NCBI RefSeq assembly: GCF_030811555.1
Contig: NZ_JAUSQZ010000001.1
Coordinates: 4,337,241 to 4,401,240 of the forward strand
Origin: Kineosporia succinea
GTDB taxonomy: Bacteria; Actinomycetota; Actinomycetes; Actinomycetales; Kineosporiaceae
DNA length: 64,000 bases
Direction: 5' to 3'
Each line of letters begins with the position of its first letter. Position 1 is the first letter of the stretch. Made by a program: the position numbers and the translations under genes. The notes below the pieces were generated by a model. That model was not told the DNA's origin and made no database searches. It worked only from the letters and a program-made list of their open reading frames with translations. Below are positions 1 through 8,830 of this stretch, piece by piece.

Positions 1-69
1 GCTACGAGGGGCCCCACCAGCCACGCCCAGCCGACGCCCCGGGCACCTCCTCGCCACGGCAGCGACTGA
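1..69 (+). CDS. C-terminal fragment of an unidentified upstream gene
   Basis: Frame 1 is open from the first base to a TGA at 67-69 and would encode 22 residues rich in Pro, Ala and Arg. It ends 15 nt before the recO start, as expected for an upstream gene in the same direction. The fragment is too short to identify, and a chance open frame cannot be excluded at this base composition. Confidence 0.3.
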   Translation, partial: ATRGPTSHAQPTPRAPPRHGSD

Positions 70-84
70 TGAAACACGTCCTTG

Positions 85-945
85 ATGGCGCGCACCTATC
101 GTGACGATGCGATCGTCCTGCGGGCCCAGAAACTGGGCGAGGCCGATCGCATCGTCACGCTCCTCACCCGGGAGCACGGGCGGGTGCGGGCCGTGGCCAA
201 GGGCGTGCGCAAGACCATGTCGCGGTTCGGCGCCCGCCTCGAGCCGTTCATGCTCATCGACGTGCAGCTGCACGAGGGCCGCTCGCTCGACACGGTCAAC
301 CAGGTCGAGACGATCGGCGCCTACGGCCTGACCATCGCCGCCGACTACGCCCGCTACACCGCGGCGACCGCGATGCTGGAGACGGCCGAGCGGCTCACCG
401 AGACCGAGCGGGAGCCCGCGCTGCAGCAGTTCCTGCTGCTGGCGGGCGGTCTGCGCACCCTGTCGCAGGACCTGCACGAGCCCGGCCTGGTGCTCGACGC
501 GTACCTCATCCGGTCGCTGTCGGTCGCGGGCTGGGCGCCGAGTTTCACCGACTGCGCGCGGTGCGGCCAGACCGGCCCGCACCGCGCCTTCGCGCTGGGC
601 ATGGGGGGCTCGGTGTGCCCGTCGTGCCGTCCGCCGGGTTCGGCCGCGCCGCACCCGGAGACCCTGCAGCTGCTGAGCGCTCTGCTCACGGGTGACTGGC
701 CGTTCGCGGACGCCACGGAGGCCCGCCGCCGTCGTGAGGCCAGTGGGCTGGTGGCGGCCTACCTGCAGTGGCACGTGGAGCGGAGGGTGCGCTCGCTGCG
801 CTGGGTGGAGCGTGAGGGCGACCGGCCCTCGATCGAGGTGCCGACCGGGCCGATGCTGCCGACGATCGACGTGGCCCGGATCGAGCGGGCCCAGGCCGCG
901 GTGGCGCCACCGGAGACCACGCAGACGCCGAACCCGCCGTTCTGA
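85..945 (+). CDS. recO: DNA repair protein RecO
   Basis: RecO is the mediator that, with RecR, helps load RecA onto SSB-coated single-stranded DNA in RecF-pathway repair. The 286-aa product has the N-terminal OB-fold signature ([20 protein letters not shown]) followed by a helical domain. Four cysteines in CxxC...CxxC spacing (about C157, C160, C178, C181) match the zinc site of many RecO proteins. ATG at 85 is preferred; an in-frame TTG lies directly before it at 82. The length is normal and the recO-uppS order is typical of actinobacteria. Confidence 0.95.
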   Translation: MARTYRDDAIVLRAQKLGEADRIVTLLTREHGRVRAVAKGVRKTMSRFGARLEPFMLIDVQLHEGRSLDTVNQVETIGAYGLTIAADYARYTAATAMLETAERLTETEREPALQQFLLLAGGLRTLSQDLHEPGLVLDAYLIRSLSVAGWAPSFTDCARCGQTGPHRAFALGMGGSVCPSCRPPGSAAPHPETLQLLSALLTGDWPFADATEARRRREASGLVAAYLQWHVERRVRSLRWVEREGDRPSIEVPTGPMLPTIDVARIERAQAAVAPPETTQTPNPPF

Positions 946-1021
946 GCACGATCACGGCAAAACGGTTGGGGGGAGTACGATTCTGGCCGCCCGCCGACAC
1001 CGCTCGTGAAGAGGTCCTGCC

Positions 1022-1837
1022 TTGGCGCTCCGCCGTCGCCAGTCGCTGCCCGTCCGCACCGCCCCGCCGGTCGCGCCGCCGCCGCACCCCTCCGGGGCGA
1101 AGCCGCCCGCGATTCCCCAGGAGCTGGTGCCGGGTCACGTCGCCGTGGTCATGGACGGCAACGGCCGCTGGGCCAACGACCGTGGCCTGAGCCGCACCGA
1201 GGGCCACAAGATGGGCGAGGCCTCGCTGCTCGACGTGGTGGCCGGCGGCATCGAGATCGGCGTCAAGCACATCTCCGCCTACGCCTTCTCCACCGAGAAC
1301 TGGAAGCGCTCGCCGGAGGAGGTGCGCTGGCTGATGGGCTTCAACCGGGACGTGATCCGGCGCCGGCGCGACCAGATGCACGAGTGGGGTGTGCGGGTGC
1401 GGTGGGCGGGACGCCGCCCGAAGCTGTGGGCCAGCGTGATCAAGGAGCTCGAGATCGCCGAGGAGCTCACCCGCGGCAACGACACGATCACCCTGACGAT
1501 GTGCGTGAACTACGGCGGCCGGGCCGAGATCGCCGACGCCACGCGCGCGATCGCGCAGCTCGTGGCCCAGGGCAAGATCGACCCCGACCGCATCGACGAG
1601 CGCACGGTGCAGAAGTACCTGGACGAGCCCGACCTGCCCGACGTCGACATGTTCCTGCGCTCGTCGGGTGAGCAGCGCACGTCGAACTTCATGCTCTGGC
1701 AGAGCGCCTACGCCGAGCTGGTGTTCATGGATGTGCTGTGGCCGGACGTCGACCGGCGCACCCTCTGGGAGGCCGTCGAGATCTACGCCAGGCGTGACCG
1801 CCGTTACGGCGGAGCCGTGGACAAGCCCACGGAATAG
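1022..1837 (+). CDS. uppS: Isoprenyl transferase (undecaprenyl/decaprenyl diphosphate synthase family)
   Basis: This cis-prenyltransferase condenses isopentenyl diphosphate onto an allylic diphosphate to make the polyprenyl carrier lipid for peptidoglycan. The product is 271 aa. The P-loop-like motif [10 protein letters not shown] carries the catalytic Asp near residue 45, and the C-terminal [15 protein letters not shown] and [14 protein letters not shown] blocks are family hallmarks. The first 40 residues are a basic, Pro-rich extension. The start is TTG at 1022, 5 nt after an AAGAGG ribosome-binding site. Chain length of the product (C50 or C55) cannot be told from sequence alone. Confidence 0.93.
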   Translation: MALRRRQSLPVRTAPPVAPPPHPSGAKPPAIPQELVPGHVAVVMDGNGRWANDRGLSRTEGHKMGEASLLDVVAGGIEIGVKHISAYAFSTENWKRSPEEVRWLMGFNRDVIRRRRDQMHEWGVRVRWAGRRPKLWASVIKELEIAEELTRGNDTITLTMCVNYGGRAEIADATRAIAQLVAQGKIDPDRIDERTVQKYLDEPDLPDVDMFLRSSGEQRTSNFMLWQSAYAELVFMDVLWPDVDRRTLWEAVEIYARRDRRYGGAVDKPTE

Positions 1838-1852
1838 TGAGAACCGTTCTCA
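1838..1852. promoter_or_regulatory. Candidate Zur box upstream of rpmG
   Basis: TGAGAACCGTTCTCA is a perfect 6-3-6 inverted repeat that starts directly after the uppS stop codon and lies 52 nt before the rpmG start. It resembles the actinobacterial Zur operator (TGAAAATnATTTTCA type). A possible -10, TAACCT, follows at 1856-1861, so a bound repressor would block the promoter. The zur gene itself lies just downstream, which strengthens the assignment. Binding is inferred, not shown. Confidence 0.65.
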
Positions 1853-1904
1853 GGTTAACCTCCATGCAACCCGGACCGGCCGGGCGCGTGAAGGAGTGAT
1901 CGAG

Positions 1905-2072
1905 ATGGCGAGCCGCACCGAACTGCGACCGATCGTGAAGATGCGTTCGACGGCGGGCACCGGGTACACCTACGTCACCCGCAAGAACCGCCGCAACAGC
2001 CCCGACCGGCTGGTGCTGCGCAAGTTCGACCCGGTGGTCCGGCAGCACGTGGAGTTCCGCGAATCCCGCTGA
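1905..2072 (+). CDS. rpmG: 50S ribosomal protein L33, zinc-independent (C-minus) form
   Basis: L33 is a small protein of the large ribosomal subunit. The 55-aa product has the L33 core ([20 protein letters not shown]) but no cysteine, so the two CxxC zinc motifs of the C-plus form are missing. Such C-minus paralogues are usually repressed by Zur and replace the zinc form under zinc limitation. The Zur-like palindrome upstream and the adjacent zur gene fit this. The ATG at 1905 follows AAGGAG. A perfect hairpin terminator follows the gene. Confidence 0.92.
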   Translation: MASRTELRPIVKMRSTAGTGYTYVTRKNRRNSPDRLVLRKFDPVVRQHVEFRESR

Positions 2073-2089
2073 CCCCACCAGCAGCGAAC

Positions 2090-2133
2090 GGTGGACGCGC
2101 CTGCCCGACCCGGGCAGGCGCGTCCACCATTTT
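2090..2133. terminator. Bidirectional terminator between rpmG and zur
   Basis: An 18-bp perfect stem (GGTGGACGCGCCTGCCCG at 2090-2107 and its complement at 2111-2128) has a 3-nt loop and is followed by ATTTT on the + strand. It lies between the convergent rpmG and zur genes and can serve both. Confidence 0.85.
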
Positions 2134-2140
2134 GTGTGCT

Positions 2141-2542
2141 CTAGACGGCGAGCCGAGCCTGGCACTCGGCGCAGATGCCGGTGATCTCCACGACGTGGTC
2201 GACGTCGGCGAACCCGTTGGCGGCGGCCACCTTCTGCGCCCACTTCTCGATCGAGGGAGCCTCCACCTCGACCGTGCGCCGGCACAGACGGCAGAGCAGG
2301 TGGTGGTGGTGACCCCGGCTGCAGCGACGGTAGACGGCCTCGTTCTCGGCGGTCTTCAGCACGTCGACCTCGCCGTCCTCGGCGAGCTGCTGCAGGGTGC
2401 GGTAGACCGTGGCCAGGCCCACCCCGTCGCCGGTGTCGCGCAGGATGGTGTGCAGCTGCTGTGCGCTGACGAACTCCGTCACCTGGTCGAGCGCCGTGGA
2501 GACGGCCACCCGCTGCTTGGTCTCTCGCCGGTTGGTGCTCAT
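2141..2542 (-). CDS. zur: Fur-family regulator, probably the zinc uptake repressor Zur
   Basis: The 133-aa product has an N-terminal winged helix (DGVGLATVYRTLQQLAEDGEV) and a C-terminal dimerisation domain. Metal-ligand motifs are the histidine cluster GHHHHLLC, a CxxC at CRLC and a second CxxC at CAEC, the structural zinc site of the family. Zur rather than Fur is favoured by position (recO-uppS-zur-glyS is the usual actinobacterial zur locus) and by the Zur-like box before the adjacent C-minus L33 gene. A possible -10 (TAACAT on the minus strand, 2558-2563) lies 16 nt before the start. Confidence 0.88.
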   Translation of the reverse strand: MSTNRRETKQRVAVSTALDQVTEFVSAQQLHTILRDTGDGVGLATVYRTLQQLAEDGEVDVLKTAENEAVYRRCSRGHHHHLLCRLCRRTVEVEAPSIEKWAQKVAAANGFADVDHVVEITGICAECQARLAV

Positions 2543-2604
2543 AGGCCGAAGCTTGTCATGTTAGGGCACCCTCAGGGGAGTCCGGTTCGCGCTGGGCGCA
2601 GCAG

Positions 2605-2610
2605 TAACGT
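2605..2610 (+). promoter_or_regulatory. Candidate -10 element (leaderless) for the ABM-domain gene
   Basis: TAACGT lies 13 to 8 nt before the GTG at 2618. There is no Shine-Dalgarno sequence, so transcription probably starts at or next to the start codon. Confidence 0.45.
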
Positions 2611-2617
2611 TGGTGGG

Positions 2618-2947
2618 GTGTTCGTCGTCACCCGGTACCGCGTCCCCACCCACGAGTGGGACGAGTTCCGCGCCCTCGCGCGAGAGGCGCTGGTCGCGCT
2701 CACCGAGCGCCCGGGCTGCCTCGACGCCCGGGTGAGCCGCTCGATCGACGAGAGCGACCTGTGGGTGCTCTCCACCCGCTGGGAGACCGTGGGTGCCTAC
2801 CGCCGGGCCCTCTCGCACCCGGAGGTGAAGGTGCGCGCCGTGCCGCTCATGTACCGCTGCATCGACGAGCCGACCGCGTTCGAGGATCTCGTCACCTGGG
2901 GAGCCGGGGGCGTCGAGGACCACGAAAGTGACTTGATCGTCGACTAG
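2618..2947 (+). CDS. Antibiotic biosynthesis monooxygenase (ABM)-domain protein
   Basis: The 109-aa product is a single dimeric alpha-beta barrel of the ABM type: beta strand FVVTRYRVP, helix [16 protein letters not shown], then [15 protein letters not shown] and the [20 protein letters not shown] block. Such proteins act as small cofactor-free monooxygenases or as ligand-binding stress proteins, and the substrate cannot be predicted. Start GTG at 2618 is chosen because the upstream extension has no ABM similarity and a -10-like hexamer fits a leaderless start. It lies divergent to zur. Confidence 0.8.
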   Translation: MFVVTRYRVPTHEWDEFRALAREALVALTERPGCLDARVSRSIDESDLWVLSTRWETVGAYRRALSHPEVKVRAVPLMYRCIDEPTAFEDLVTWGAGGVEDHESDLIVD

Positions 2948-3027
2948 GTCAGGAGCACCCTGAGAACGCGCGTACGCTACGACGCGTCAGTTTTCAAGAG
3001 TCGTCCACCGACACCCAGCCGGATGGA

Positions 3028-4428
3028 GTGAGCCGTTCCGTGGCCGCCAAGCAGGAATCCCGCCTCGAAGCCGTCGTCAGTCTCAGCAAGCGCCGGGGGT
3101 TCGTCTTCCCCAGCGGCGAGATCTACGGCGGTACCCGCTCTGCGTGGGACTACGGCCCGCTCGGTGTCGAGCTGAAGGAGAACATCAAGCGCCAGTGGTG
3201 GCGCTACATGGTCACGAGCCGCGACGACATCGTCGGCCTGGACTCGTCCGTGGTTCTCCCGCGCGCGGTCTGGGAGGCGTCGGGTCACGTCGACGTGTTC
3301 ACCGATCCGCTGGTCGAGTGCCAGTCGTGCCACCGCCGCTACCGGGAAGACCACCTCCTCGAGGAGTTCGAGGAGAAGAAGGGCCGCCCGGCCACCTCGA
3401 TCGCCGAGATCGCCTGCTCGAACTGCGGCACCCGGGGCGCCTGGACCGAGCCCAAGCAGTTCTCCGGCCTGATGAAGACCTACCTCGGTGTCGTCGAAGA
3501 CGAGTCCGGCATGGCCTACCTGCGTCCCGAGACGGCGCAGGGCATCTTCGTGAACTTCAAGAACGTCTACCAGGCCGCCCGCCGCAAGCCGCCGTTCGGC
3601 ATCGGCCAGATCGGCAAGTCGTTCCGCAACGAGATCACGCCGGGCAACTTCATCTTCCGCACCCGTGAGTTCGAGCAGATGGAGATGGAGTTCTTCGTCG
3701 AGCCGGGCACGGACGAAGAGTGGCACCAGTACTGGATCGACCGCCGGATGGCCTGGTACACGGATCTCGGCATCAGCGCCGACAACCTGCGCCTGTACGA
3801 GCACGCCAAGGAGAAGCTCTCCCACTACTCCAAGCGCACGGTCGACATCGAGTACCGCTTCGGTTTCACCGGCTCGGAGTGGGGCGAGCTCGAGGGCATC
3901 GCCAACCGCACCGACTACGACCTGCGCACGCACAGCGAGAAGTCGGGCTCCGATCTGAGCTTCTTCGACCAGGCGAGCAACACGCGCTACCTGCCCTACG
4001 TGATCGAGCCGGCCGCCGGTCTCACCCGGTCGCTGATGGCGTTCCTGGTCGAGTCGTACACCGAAGACGAGGCGCCCAACACCAAGGGCGGCGTCGACAA
4101 GCGCACGGTGCTCAAGCTCGACCACCGTCTGGCCCCGGTCAAGGCCGCGGTGCTCCCGCTGTCGCGCAACGCCGACCTGTCGCCGAAGGCCCGCGACCTG
4201 GCGGCCGAGCTGCGCCGCAACTGGAACGTGGACTTCGACGACGCGCAGGCCATCGGCCGTCGCTACCGCCGTCAGGACGAGATCGGCACGCCGTACTGCA
4301 TCACCGTCGACTTCGAGACGCTGGAAGACGACGCGGTCACCATCCGCTCACGCGACACGATGGACCAGGAGCGCGTGCCCCTGGCCGGGGTCACGCAGTG
4401 GCTGGCGACCCGTTTGATCGGCGCCTAG
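3028..4428 (+). CDS. glyS: Glycyl-tRNA synthetase, dimeric class II type
   Basis: The enzyme charges tRNA-Gly with glycine. The 466-aa product matches the homodimeric eukaryote/actinobacteria-type GlyRS: N-terminal [15 protein letters not shown], motif 2 around [21 protein letters not shown], motif 3 near the [11 protein letters not shown] block, and a C-terminal anticodon-binding domain from about residue 370. Two zinc-ribbon CxxC pairs (CQSC, CSNC) sit in the insertion near residues 98-135. The start may be GTG 3028 or GTG 3040; GGATGGAG at 3021-3028 fits the second slightly better. A terminator follows directly. Confidence 0.96.
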   Translation: MSRSVAAKQESRLEAVVSLSKRRGFVFPSGEIYGGTRSAWDYGPLGVELKENIKRQWWRYMVTSRDDIVGLDSSVVLPRAVWEASGHVDVFTDPLVECQSCHRRYREDHLLEEFEEKKGRPATSIAEIACSNCGTRGAWTEPKQFSGLMKTYLGVVEDESGMAYLRPETAQGIFVNFKNVYQAARRKPPFGIGQIGKSFRNEITPGNFIFRTREFEQMEMEFFVEPGTDEEWHQYWIDRRMAWYTDLGISADNLRLYEHAKEKLSHYSKRTVDIEYRFGFTGSEWGELEGIANRTDYDLRTHSEKSGSDLSFFDQASNTRYLPYVIEPAAGLTRSLMAFLVESYTEDEAPNTKGGVDKRTVLKLDHRLAPVKAAVLPLSRNADLSPKARDLAAELRRNWNVDFDDAQAIGRRYRRQDEIGTPYCITVDFETLEDDAVTIRSRDTMDQERVPLAGVTQWLATRLIGA

Positions 4429-4440
4429 GTCTCCTCCGGA

Positions 4441-4471
4441 AAGGCCCCCGCCTCCCGGCGGGGGCCTTTCT
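4441..4471 (+). terminator. Intrinsic terminator after glyS
   Basis: AAGGCCCCCGCC (4441-4452) pairs with GGCGGGGGCCTT (4457-4468), leaving a 4-nt loop and a short T run. It sits 12 nt after the glyS stop. Confidence 0.85.
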
Positions 4472-4582
4472 CGTGGGCCTGACCAGCGGGGTATCTCTCA
4501 CGGTCTCGGTCCGGTCACAGAAAGTGGCTGCCGGTAAGGGTTTTGATGCCAACTCGCGATCAGGAGTGACGTTCCGTTCGGG

Positions 4583-4588
4583 TACATT
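4583..4588 (+). promoter_or_regulatory. Candidate -10 element (leaderless) for the first HEAT-like gene
   Basis: TACATT lies 12 to 7 nt before the GTG at 4595, with no Shine-Dalgarno sequence between. This spacing is typical of leaderless actinobacterial transcripts. Confidence 0.5.
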
Positions 4589-4594
4589 TCGCCC

Positions 4595-6652
4595 GTGCTC
4601 AATCCGCTGGACGCCGTCGACTGGTCTTCGCTGACCCATGCCTACGGCGAGGCGGACGACGTTCCCGGGCTGATCGGGCAGCTGGCGGACGACGACTGGC
4701 AGCCGGCCGCCGACGACCTCGCCTCGCTGCTCGTGCCCGGCGACGAGCTGTTCCCGGCGACCGTGGTGGCGCTGCCGTTCCTGGTCGAGGTCGCGCTCGA
4801 CCCGCAGGCCGGTGGCCGGGTCGGTGCCCTGCAGCTGCTCGGCGTCTACGGCCGGTCGCTGATGGACGGTGTGGGCCCGGAATTCCTGCTGGCCGAAGCT
4901 TTCGCGGGGCTGGGGGAGTCGGCCCGGGCCGCCCTGCCGCTGGCCGGCGACGCCGATCCGGAGGTCCGCGCCGCGCTCTACCGGGCCGCCGTCACCTGGC
5001 CGGACCCGGTCGCGACCCTGCGCGGAAGGCTTGCCGCGGAAGACGATTCACAGGCCCTGGTGGCGCTGGCCGAGTCGCTGGGCCGGCTCGGCGCGCTGAC
5101 GCCCGGCGACCTGGAGGCCCTGCTCGGCAGCGGCCAGGACGACGTGGTGTTCGCCGTCGCCTGGTCGGCCGTGGTGTCGGGCCGCGACCTGCCCGGTGCG
5201 GTCGAGCACCTGGTGAGACTGTGGCCGGAACAAGCGTATTCGGAGGACCACGACCCGCTGGGGCGCCTCGTGCGGGCGGCCGGGGCCCGGGCCGTTCCGG
5301 TGCTCGGCGCGCTCGACCGGGTCGCCGTCGGCGAACTGGCCTGGGCCTGGCACGATCTCGCGCTGATCTCCCGCGCGGCCGGCGAGGTGGCCGCGGCCGC
5401 CCTGGTGTCGCTGGCGTCAAGGGTCGAAAGTCACGATCTCGAGGACTATCTCGGGGCCCTGATCCCGCTGCTGCCCTACCCGGGCGCCGGTGACGCGCTG
5501 GCCCGCCTCGACCCCGGCTCCCCGGAGGACCAGGCGGCGCTCGCGGTCGCGCTCTTCGCCGTTCGTGACCCGCGCTGGCTGGCCGCCGCCCGCGACGCCA
5601 CCGCCGCGTCCTCCCCGCCCTATCTCAGCATCGGCGGCAACTCGGTCGACTTCGCCACCGCGCTGGCCTCTTTCGGCTGGCCCGAGCCCGGTCTCGCCGA
5701 CCTGGCGCGCACCGCGATCGCGGCCTGGCCCGACACCGTCGACACCTGGACCGGTCTGCTCACCCCGCTGCCGCCGTCGTCCGCGACGGTGGACGTGCTG
5801 CTCGGCTCGGTCGGTCCCGTCGGGGTGCCGTCGAAGCAGGCCATGCGGCTGCTGGCCCACGCCGCCGCGCTGCAGCCCGACGTGTTCGATGCGGCCAGTT
5901 ACGCTGCGGTGCGAGATCTTCCGGTGCCGGGCGGGGACGCCGGGGCCTGGCTGCTCGTCACCCAGGCCCTGCTCGGGGCGGGGGACCAGGGCGGGTTCGG
6001 CCGGGCCTGGCGCATGAGTGAGTCCGGGCCGGGGGAGGACGAGCTGCTGCGGATCTGGGCCTCTCACGCGCCCTCCCCGGAGCTCGACGCGGTGTGTCTG
6101 GAGCTGGTCACGCGGAGCAACTGGGGCGTGTACCGCAGTCGCGCCGTGCAGGTGGCGGCGCTGGAGATCCTTTTCGGGCGGGACGGTTCCGCGCCCTCGG
6201 CGGAGCTGGATCAGGCCTGGTCGGCGCTGCTCGGGCTGCTCGACGTGGCCGGGCCCGCGCTCGGTGCCGCGGTGGCACTCGGCAACCGGCTCGTGGTGGC
6301 CCGTCCGGAGCTTCGCGAGGCTTGGCTGACGTGCCTTCGGGACCTGGCCGTGGACGGGCAGCCGGTGGCGGTCGAGGCCCTGCAGGTACTCGGTGACGTA
6401 CCGCCCGAACACGCGCTCGACCTGGCCGTTCAGGCGGTGCGGGCGGCGGCGGGCACACGTCGTGCCCTGGAGGTGGTGCCGGCCGCGGCCCGGGTGATCC
6501 GCGATGCGGTGGCCGAACGGCCCGACCTGCGGTCGGCGGTCGGGTGGGAGCTGGAGGGGTTGGTGGGTTCCGACCAGAGGACGTTGGTACCCGACGACAT
6601 TGCGGCCGACAGTCGGCTGGTGGGCACCTTGAGAGACACGCTGAGCGCTTAG
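4595..6652 (+). CDS. HEAT-repeat-like protein, paralogue 1 of 4
   Basis: The 685-aa product has no signal peptide, membrane span or catalytic motif. It begins with a block shared by all four paralogues: DW(S/P)SLTHAYG, DVPxLIxxL, then ATVVALPFLVEVALD and GALQLLGVYG. The rest is made of Ala- and Leu-rich helical pairs with recurring Pro or Asp turns (for example LAGDADPEVRAALYRAAVTWPDP), as in HEAT or alpha-solenoid proteins, which bind other proteins. Related actinobacterial proteins with this N-terminus have no function known to me. The next paralogue follows after 24 nt. Confidence 0.75.
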   Translation: MLNPLDAVDWSSLTHAYGEADDVPGLIGQLADDDWQPAADDLASLLVPGDELFPATVVALPFLVEVALDPQAGGRVGALQLLGVYGRSLMDGVGPEFLLAEAFAGLGESARAALPLAGDADPEVRAALYRAAVTWPDPVATLRGRLAAEDDSQALVALAESLGRLGALTPGDLEALLGSGQDDVVFAVAWSAVVSGRDLPGAVEHLVRLWPEQAYSEDHDPLGRLVRAAGARAVPVLGALDRVAVGELAWAWHDLALISRAAGEVAAAALVSLASRVESHDLEDYLGALIPLLPYPGAGDALARLDPGSPEDQAALAVALFAVRDPRWLAAARDATAASSPPYLSIGGNSVDFATALASFGWPEPGLADLARTAIAAWPDTVDTWTGLLTPLPPSSATVDVLLGSVGPVGVPSKQAMRLLAHAAALQPDVFDAASYAAVRDLPVPGGDAGAWLLVTQALLGAGDQGGFGRAWRMSESGPGEDELLRIWASHAPSPELDAVCLELVTRSNWGVYRSRAVQVAALEILFGRDGSAPSAELDQAWSALLGLLDVAGPALGAAVALGNRLVVARPELREAWLTCLRDLAVDGQPVAVEALQVLGDVPPEHALDLAVQAVRAAAGTRRALEVVPAAARVIRDAVAERPDLRSAVGWELEGLVGSDQRTLVPDDIAADSRLVGTLRDTLSA

Positions 6653-6663
6653 GGACGGTTCGC

Positions 6664-6669
6664 TACTGT
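6664..6669 (+). promoter_or_regulatory. Candidate -10 element (leaderless) for the second HEAT-like gene
   Basis: TACTGT lies 13 to 8 nt before the ATG at 6677, with no ribosome-binding site. It sits between the stop of paralogue 1 and the start of paralogue 2, so these two genes may be transcribed separately. Confidence 0.45.
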
Positions 6670-6676
6670 TCGGCCC

Positions 6677-8830
6677 ATGATCCCGAGCGCGGACCCGGTC
6701 GACTGGCCGTCTCTTACCCACGCCTACGGTCCGGCGACGGACACCCCGGAGCTCATCGGGCAGTTGTGGGGTCGGGACTGGCCGGACGCGGTCGAGGCGC
6801 TGTACGGCTCGATCCTGCATCAGGGCGGGATCTACCCGGCGACGGTGGCGGCGATGCCGTCGCTGGCCGCGGTGGCCCAGGAGAAGGAGGCGCCGGGGCG
6901 ACTCGGGGCGCTGCAGCTGCTGAGTGTCTACGGGGAGGCCGTGCTCGGGCTCGGGCCGGAGCACGATCTGCTGACGGCCGCCCTCGACACGCTGGAACGC
7001 GTGGCACTCGACCTGCTGCCGCTGACGGCCGATCTCGACCCGGAGGTCAGGATGGCCGTCTATGAGTGTTCGGCTCACTGGACGGTTGTTCGCGACACCG
7101 ACGCGGTGGCCGCGGCGCTGCGGGAACGGCTTGCCGTGGAGACGGATTCGGCCGCGCGGGTGGCGCTGATGGAACCGCTGGCCCGGCACGGCCTGCTCAC
7201 CGGGGAGGCCCTGGACGCTCTGACCGACGACGACGTGCGGTTCGCCGCGGTCTGGTCGGCCGTGGCGCTGGGGCTCGACCTGCCCGGGGCGCTCGAGGAG
7301 CTGGCCCGGCTCTGGCCGGTGCACGCGCAGGAGTACCCGACGTCCGATCCGGCCGGTTCGCTGGAGCTGATGGTGCAGGCGGCGGGGGCGCGGGCGGTGC
7401 CGGTGCTGCTGCGGTTGGCCTCGGTGGACGATTCCGGGCTCACGGCCGAGGATCTCGCGTACTGCTGGTGCCAGGTCGCGGACCTGTCGCGGCCGGCGGG
7501 GCGTTCGGCGGTGGACGGATTGCTGGCCGTCGTGGAGGGTCTCGCGGGGGCAGGGCGCGAAACCGAAGAGCTGGCGGCCGTGGTGGCGGCGCTCGGATAC
7601 GTGCTGCCGGGATCGCCCGAGCGCACGGCCGAGGTCTGTGACGTGGTGGCCGCGCTCGACGCCGAGGGCGGCCCGGAACTCGAGGCGGCCCGCATGGTGA
7701 TGCTTTTCGGGGCCCGGGACGAGCGCTGGGCCCGGGGCGGCGCCAACCTCACCGAGGCCGCGGAGCTGCCCGGCGTGAACGTCGGCGACACGCAGCTGGC
7801 CCTGCCCGCGGCGCTGACCGGTTTCCGGACGATGCGTTCGGTGGCCTGGGCCGAGGCCGGGCTGCTCGACCTGATCGCCCGCGCCACCGCCGCCTGGCCG
7901 GCCCGGGCCGGGCAGTGGGTGCCGGTGCTGGCCCAGCTGCCGCCCTCGCGTGCGGTGGTGCACCAGCTGATCGCGGTGCTGGGGGCCGACCCCCGCCCGG
8001 GCGCCGAGGTGCTCGCCGGTCTGGCCGCGCGGCACCCCGAGGCCTTCGACGACGACCTGCGGGCCCGGGCGATCGAAGCGTTGGCCGCTCAGAGTGTGCA
8101 GCGCAATGAGGACGAGGCCTGGTTGCTGGCAGCCCGCGCCGCGATTACCCGCGACCCGGACGGTTTCGAGCCGGCCTGGCGTCTGGGCGCGGCTGGTTTC
8201 GCGGCCGAGAAGCTGCTGGCGGTGTGGTCGGCCTTCCCGTCACCGGCCCTGATCCGGGTGTGCCGGGGTCTGACCGCCGAGAAGGTGCGGCGCTCGTACC
8301 CGGGCCGGGCGGTGCAGCTGGCGGCGGTCGAGGTACTGATGGCCCAGCCTCTCGAAGAGCACGAGGATCTGGTCTGGCCGGCGCTGCTGGCCCAGGCCGA
8401 CGCCGCGGGCCCTCCGCTGGAGACCACGCTGCCCCTGGGCCATCGTGTCGTGGCGAAAAGGCCCGCCCGGCTCCCCGAATGGCTCGACCTTCTGCGAGAC
8501 ATCGCCACGAACGGCCGCGAGTCGTGGGCCGGACGTGACCAGGCCGCCCGGGCCCTGGCCCTCGACCACCTGGCGGCCCTGGGCGCCCTGACCCCCGACG
8601 AGGCGGTGGAGCAGGCGCTGTCCCTGCAGATCGGGACGCCCGGCACCGCCGCGGTGGTCGAGTCCATGGCCCGGGTACTGCACCGGGCCGTCGTCGACCG
8701 CCCCGACCTGCGGGAACGGGCGGCGACGCACCTGGCCCCGCTCCTGAAAGGTGACCACCGCATTCCCTCCGCGGGCGCGCCGGAAGCCGATGCCCGACTC
8801 GTCCTCACGCTCGAAAAGGCCTTGGTGTGA
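6677..8830 (+). CDS. HEAT-repeat-like protein, paralogue 2 of 4
   Basis: The 717-aa product opens with the family block (DWPSLTHAYG, then SILHQGGIYPATVAAMPSLAAVAQ and GALQLLSVYG) and continues as an alpha-solenoid-like series of short helix pairs. Near the C-terminus are LLRDIATNGRESWAGRDQAA and the conserved tail TPGTAAVVESMARVLHRAVV ... RPDLRERAATHLAPLL. It is probably cytosolic. The stop overlaps the GTG start of paralogue 3 by 4 nt (GTGA), so paralogues 2, 3 and 4 are translationally coupled. Confidence 0.75.
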   Translation: MIPSADPVDWPSLTHAYGPATDTPELIGQLWGRDWPDAVEALYGSILHQGGIYPATVAAMPSLAAVAQEKEAPGRLGALQLLSVYGEAVLGLGPEHDLLTAALDTLERVALDLLPLTADLDPEVRMAVYECSAHWTVVRDTDAVAAALRERLAVETDSAARVALMEPLARHGLLTGEALDALTDDDVRFAAVWSAVALGLDLPGALEELARLWPVHAQEYPTSDPAGSLELMVQAAGARAVPVLLRLASVDDSGLTAEDLAYCWCQVADLSRPAGRSAVDGLLAVVEGLAGAGRETEELAAVVAALGYVLPGSPERTAEVCDVVAALDAEGGPELEAARMVMLFGARDERWARGGANLTEAAELPGVNVGDTQLALPAALTGFRTMRSVAWAEAGLLDLIARATAAWPARAGQWVPVLAQLPPSRAVVHQLIAVLGADPRPGAEVLAGLAARHPEAFDDDLRARAIEALAAQSVQRNEDEAWLLAARAAITRDPDGFEPAWRLGAAGFAAEKLLAVWSAFPSPALIRVCRGLTAEKVRRSYPGRAVQLAAVEVLMAQPLEEHEDLVWPALLAQADAAGPPLETTLPLGHRVVAKRPARLPEWLDLLRDIATNGRESWAGRDQAARALALDHLAALGALTPDEAVEQALSLQIGTPGTAAVVESMARVLHRAVVDRPDLRERAATHLAPLLKGDHRIPSAGAPEADARLVLTLEKALV

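Noticed and set aside
5417-8035. 872-aa minus-strand open frame across the HEAT-like genes
   Set aside because: It is the antisense shadow of two well-supported genes with clear family blocks. It has Arg/Gly/Pro-rich composition and no domain, as expected from high-G+C third-position bias.
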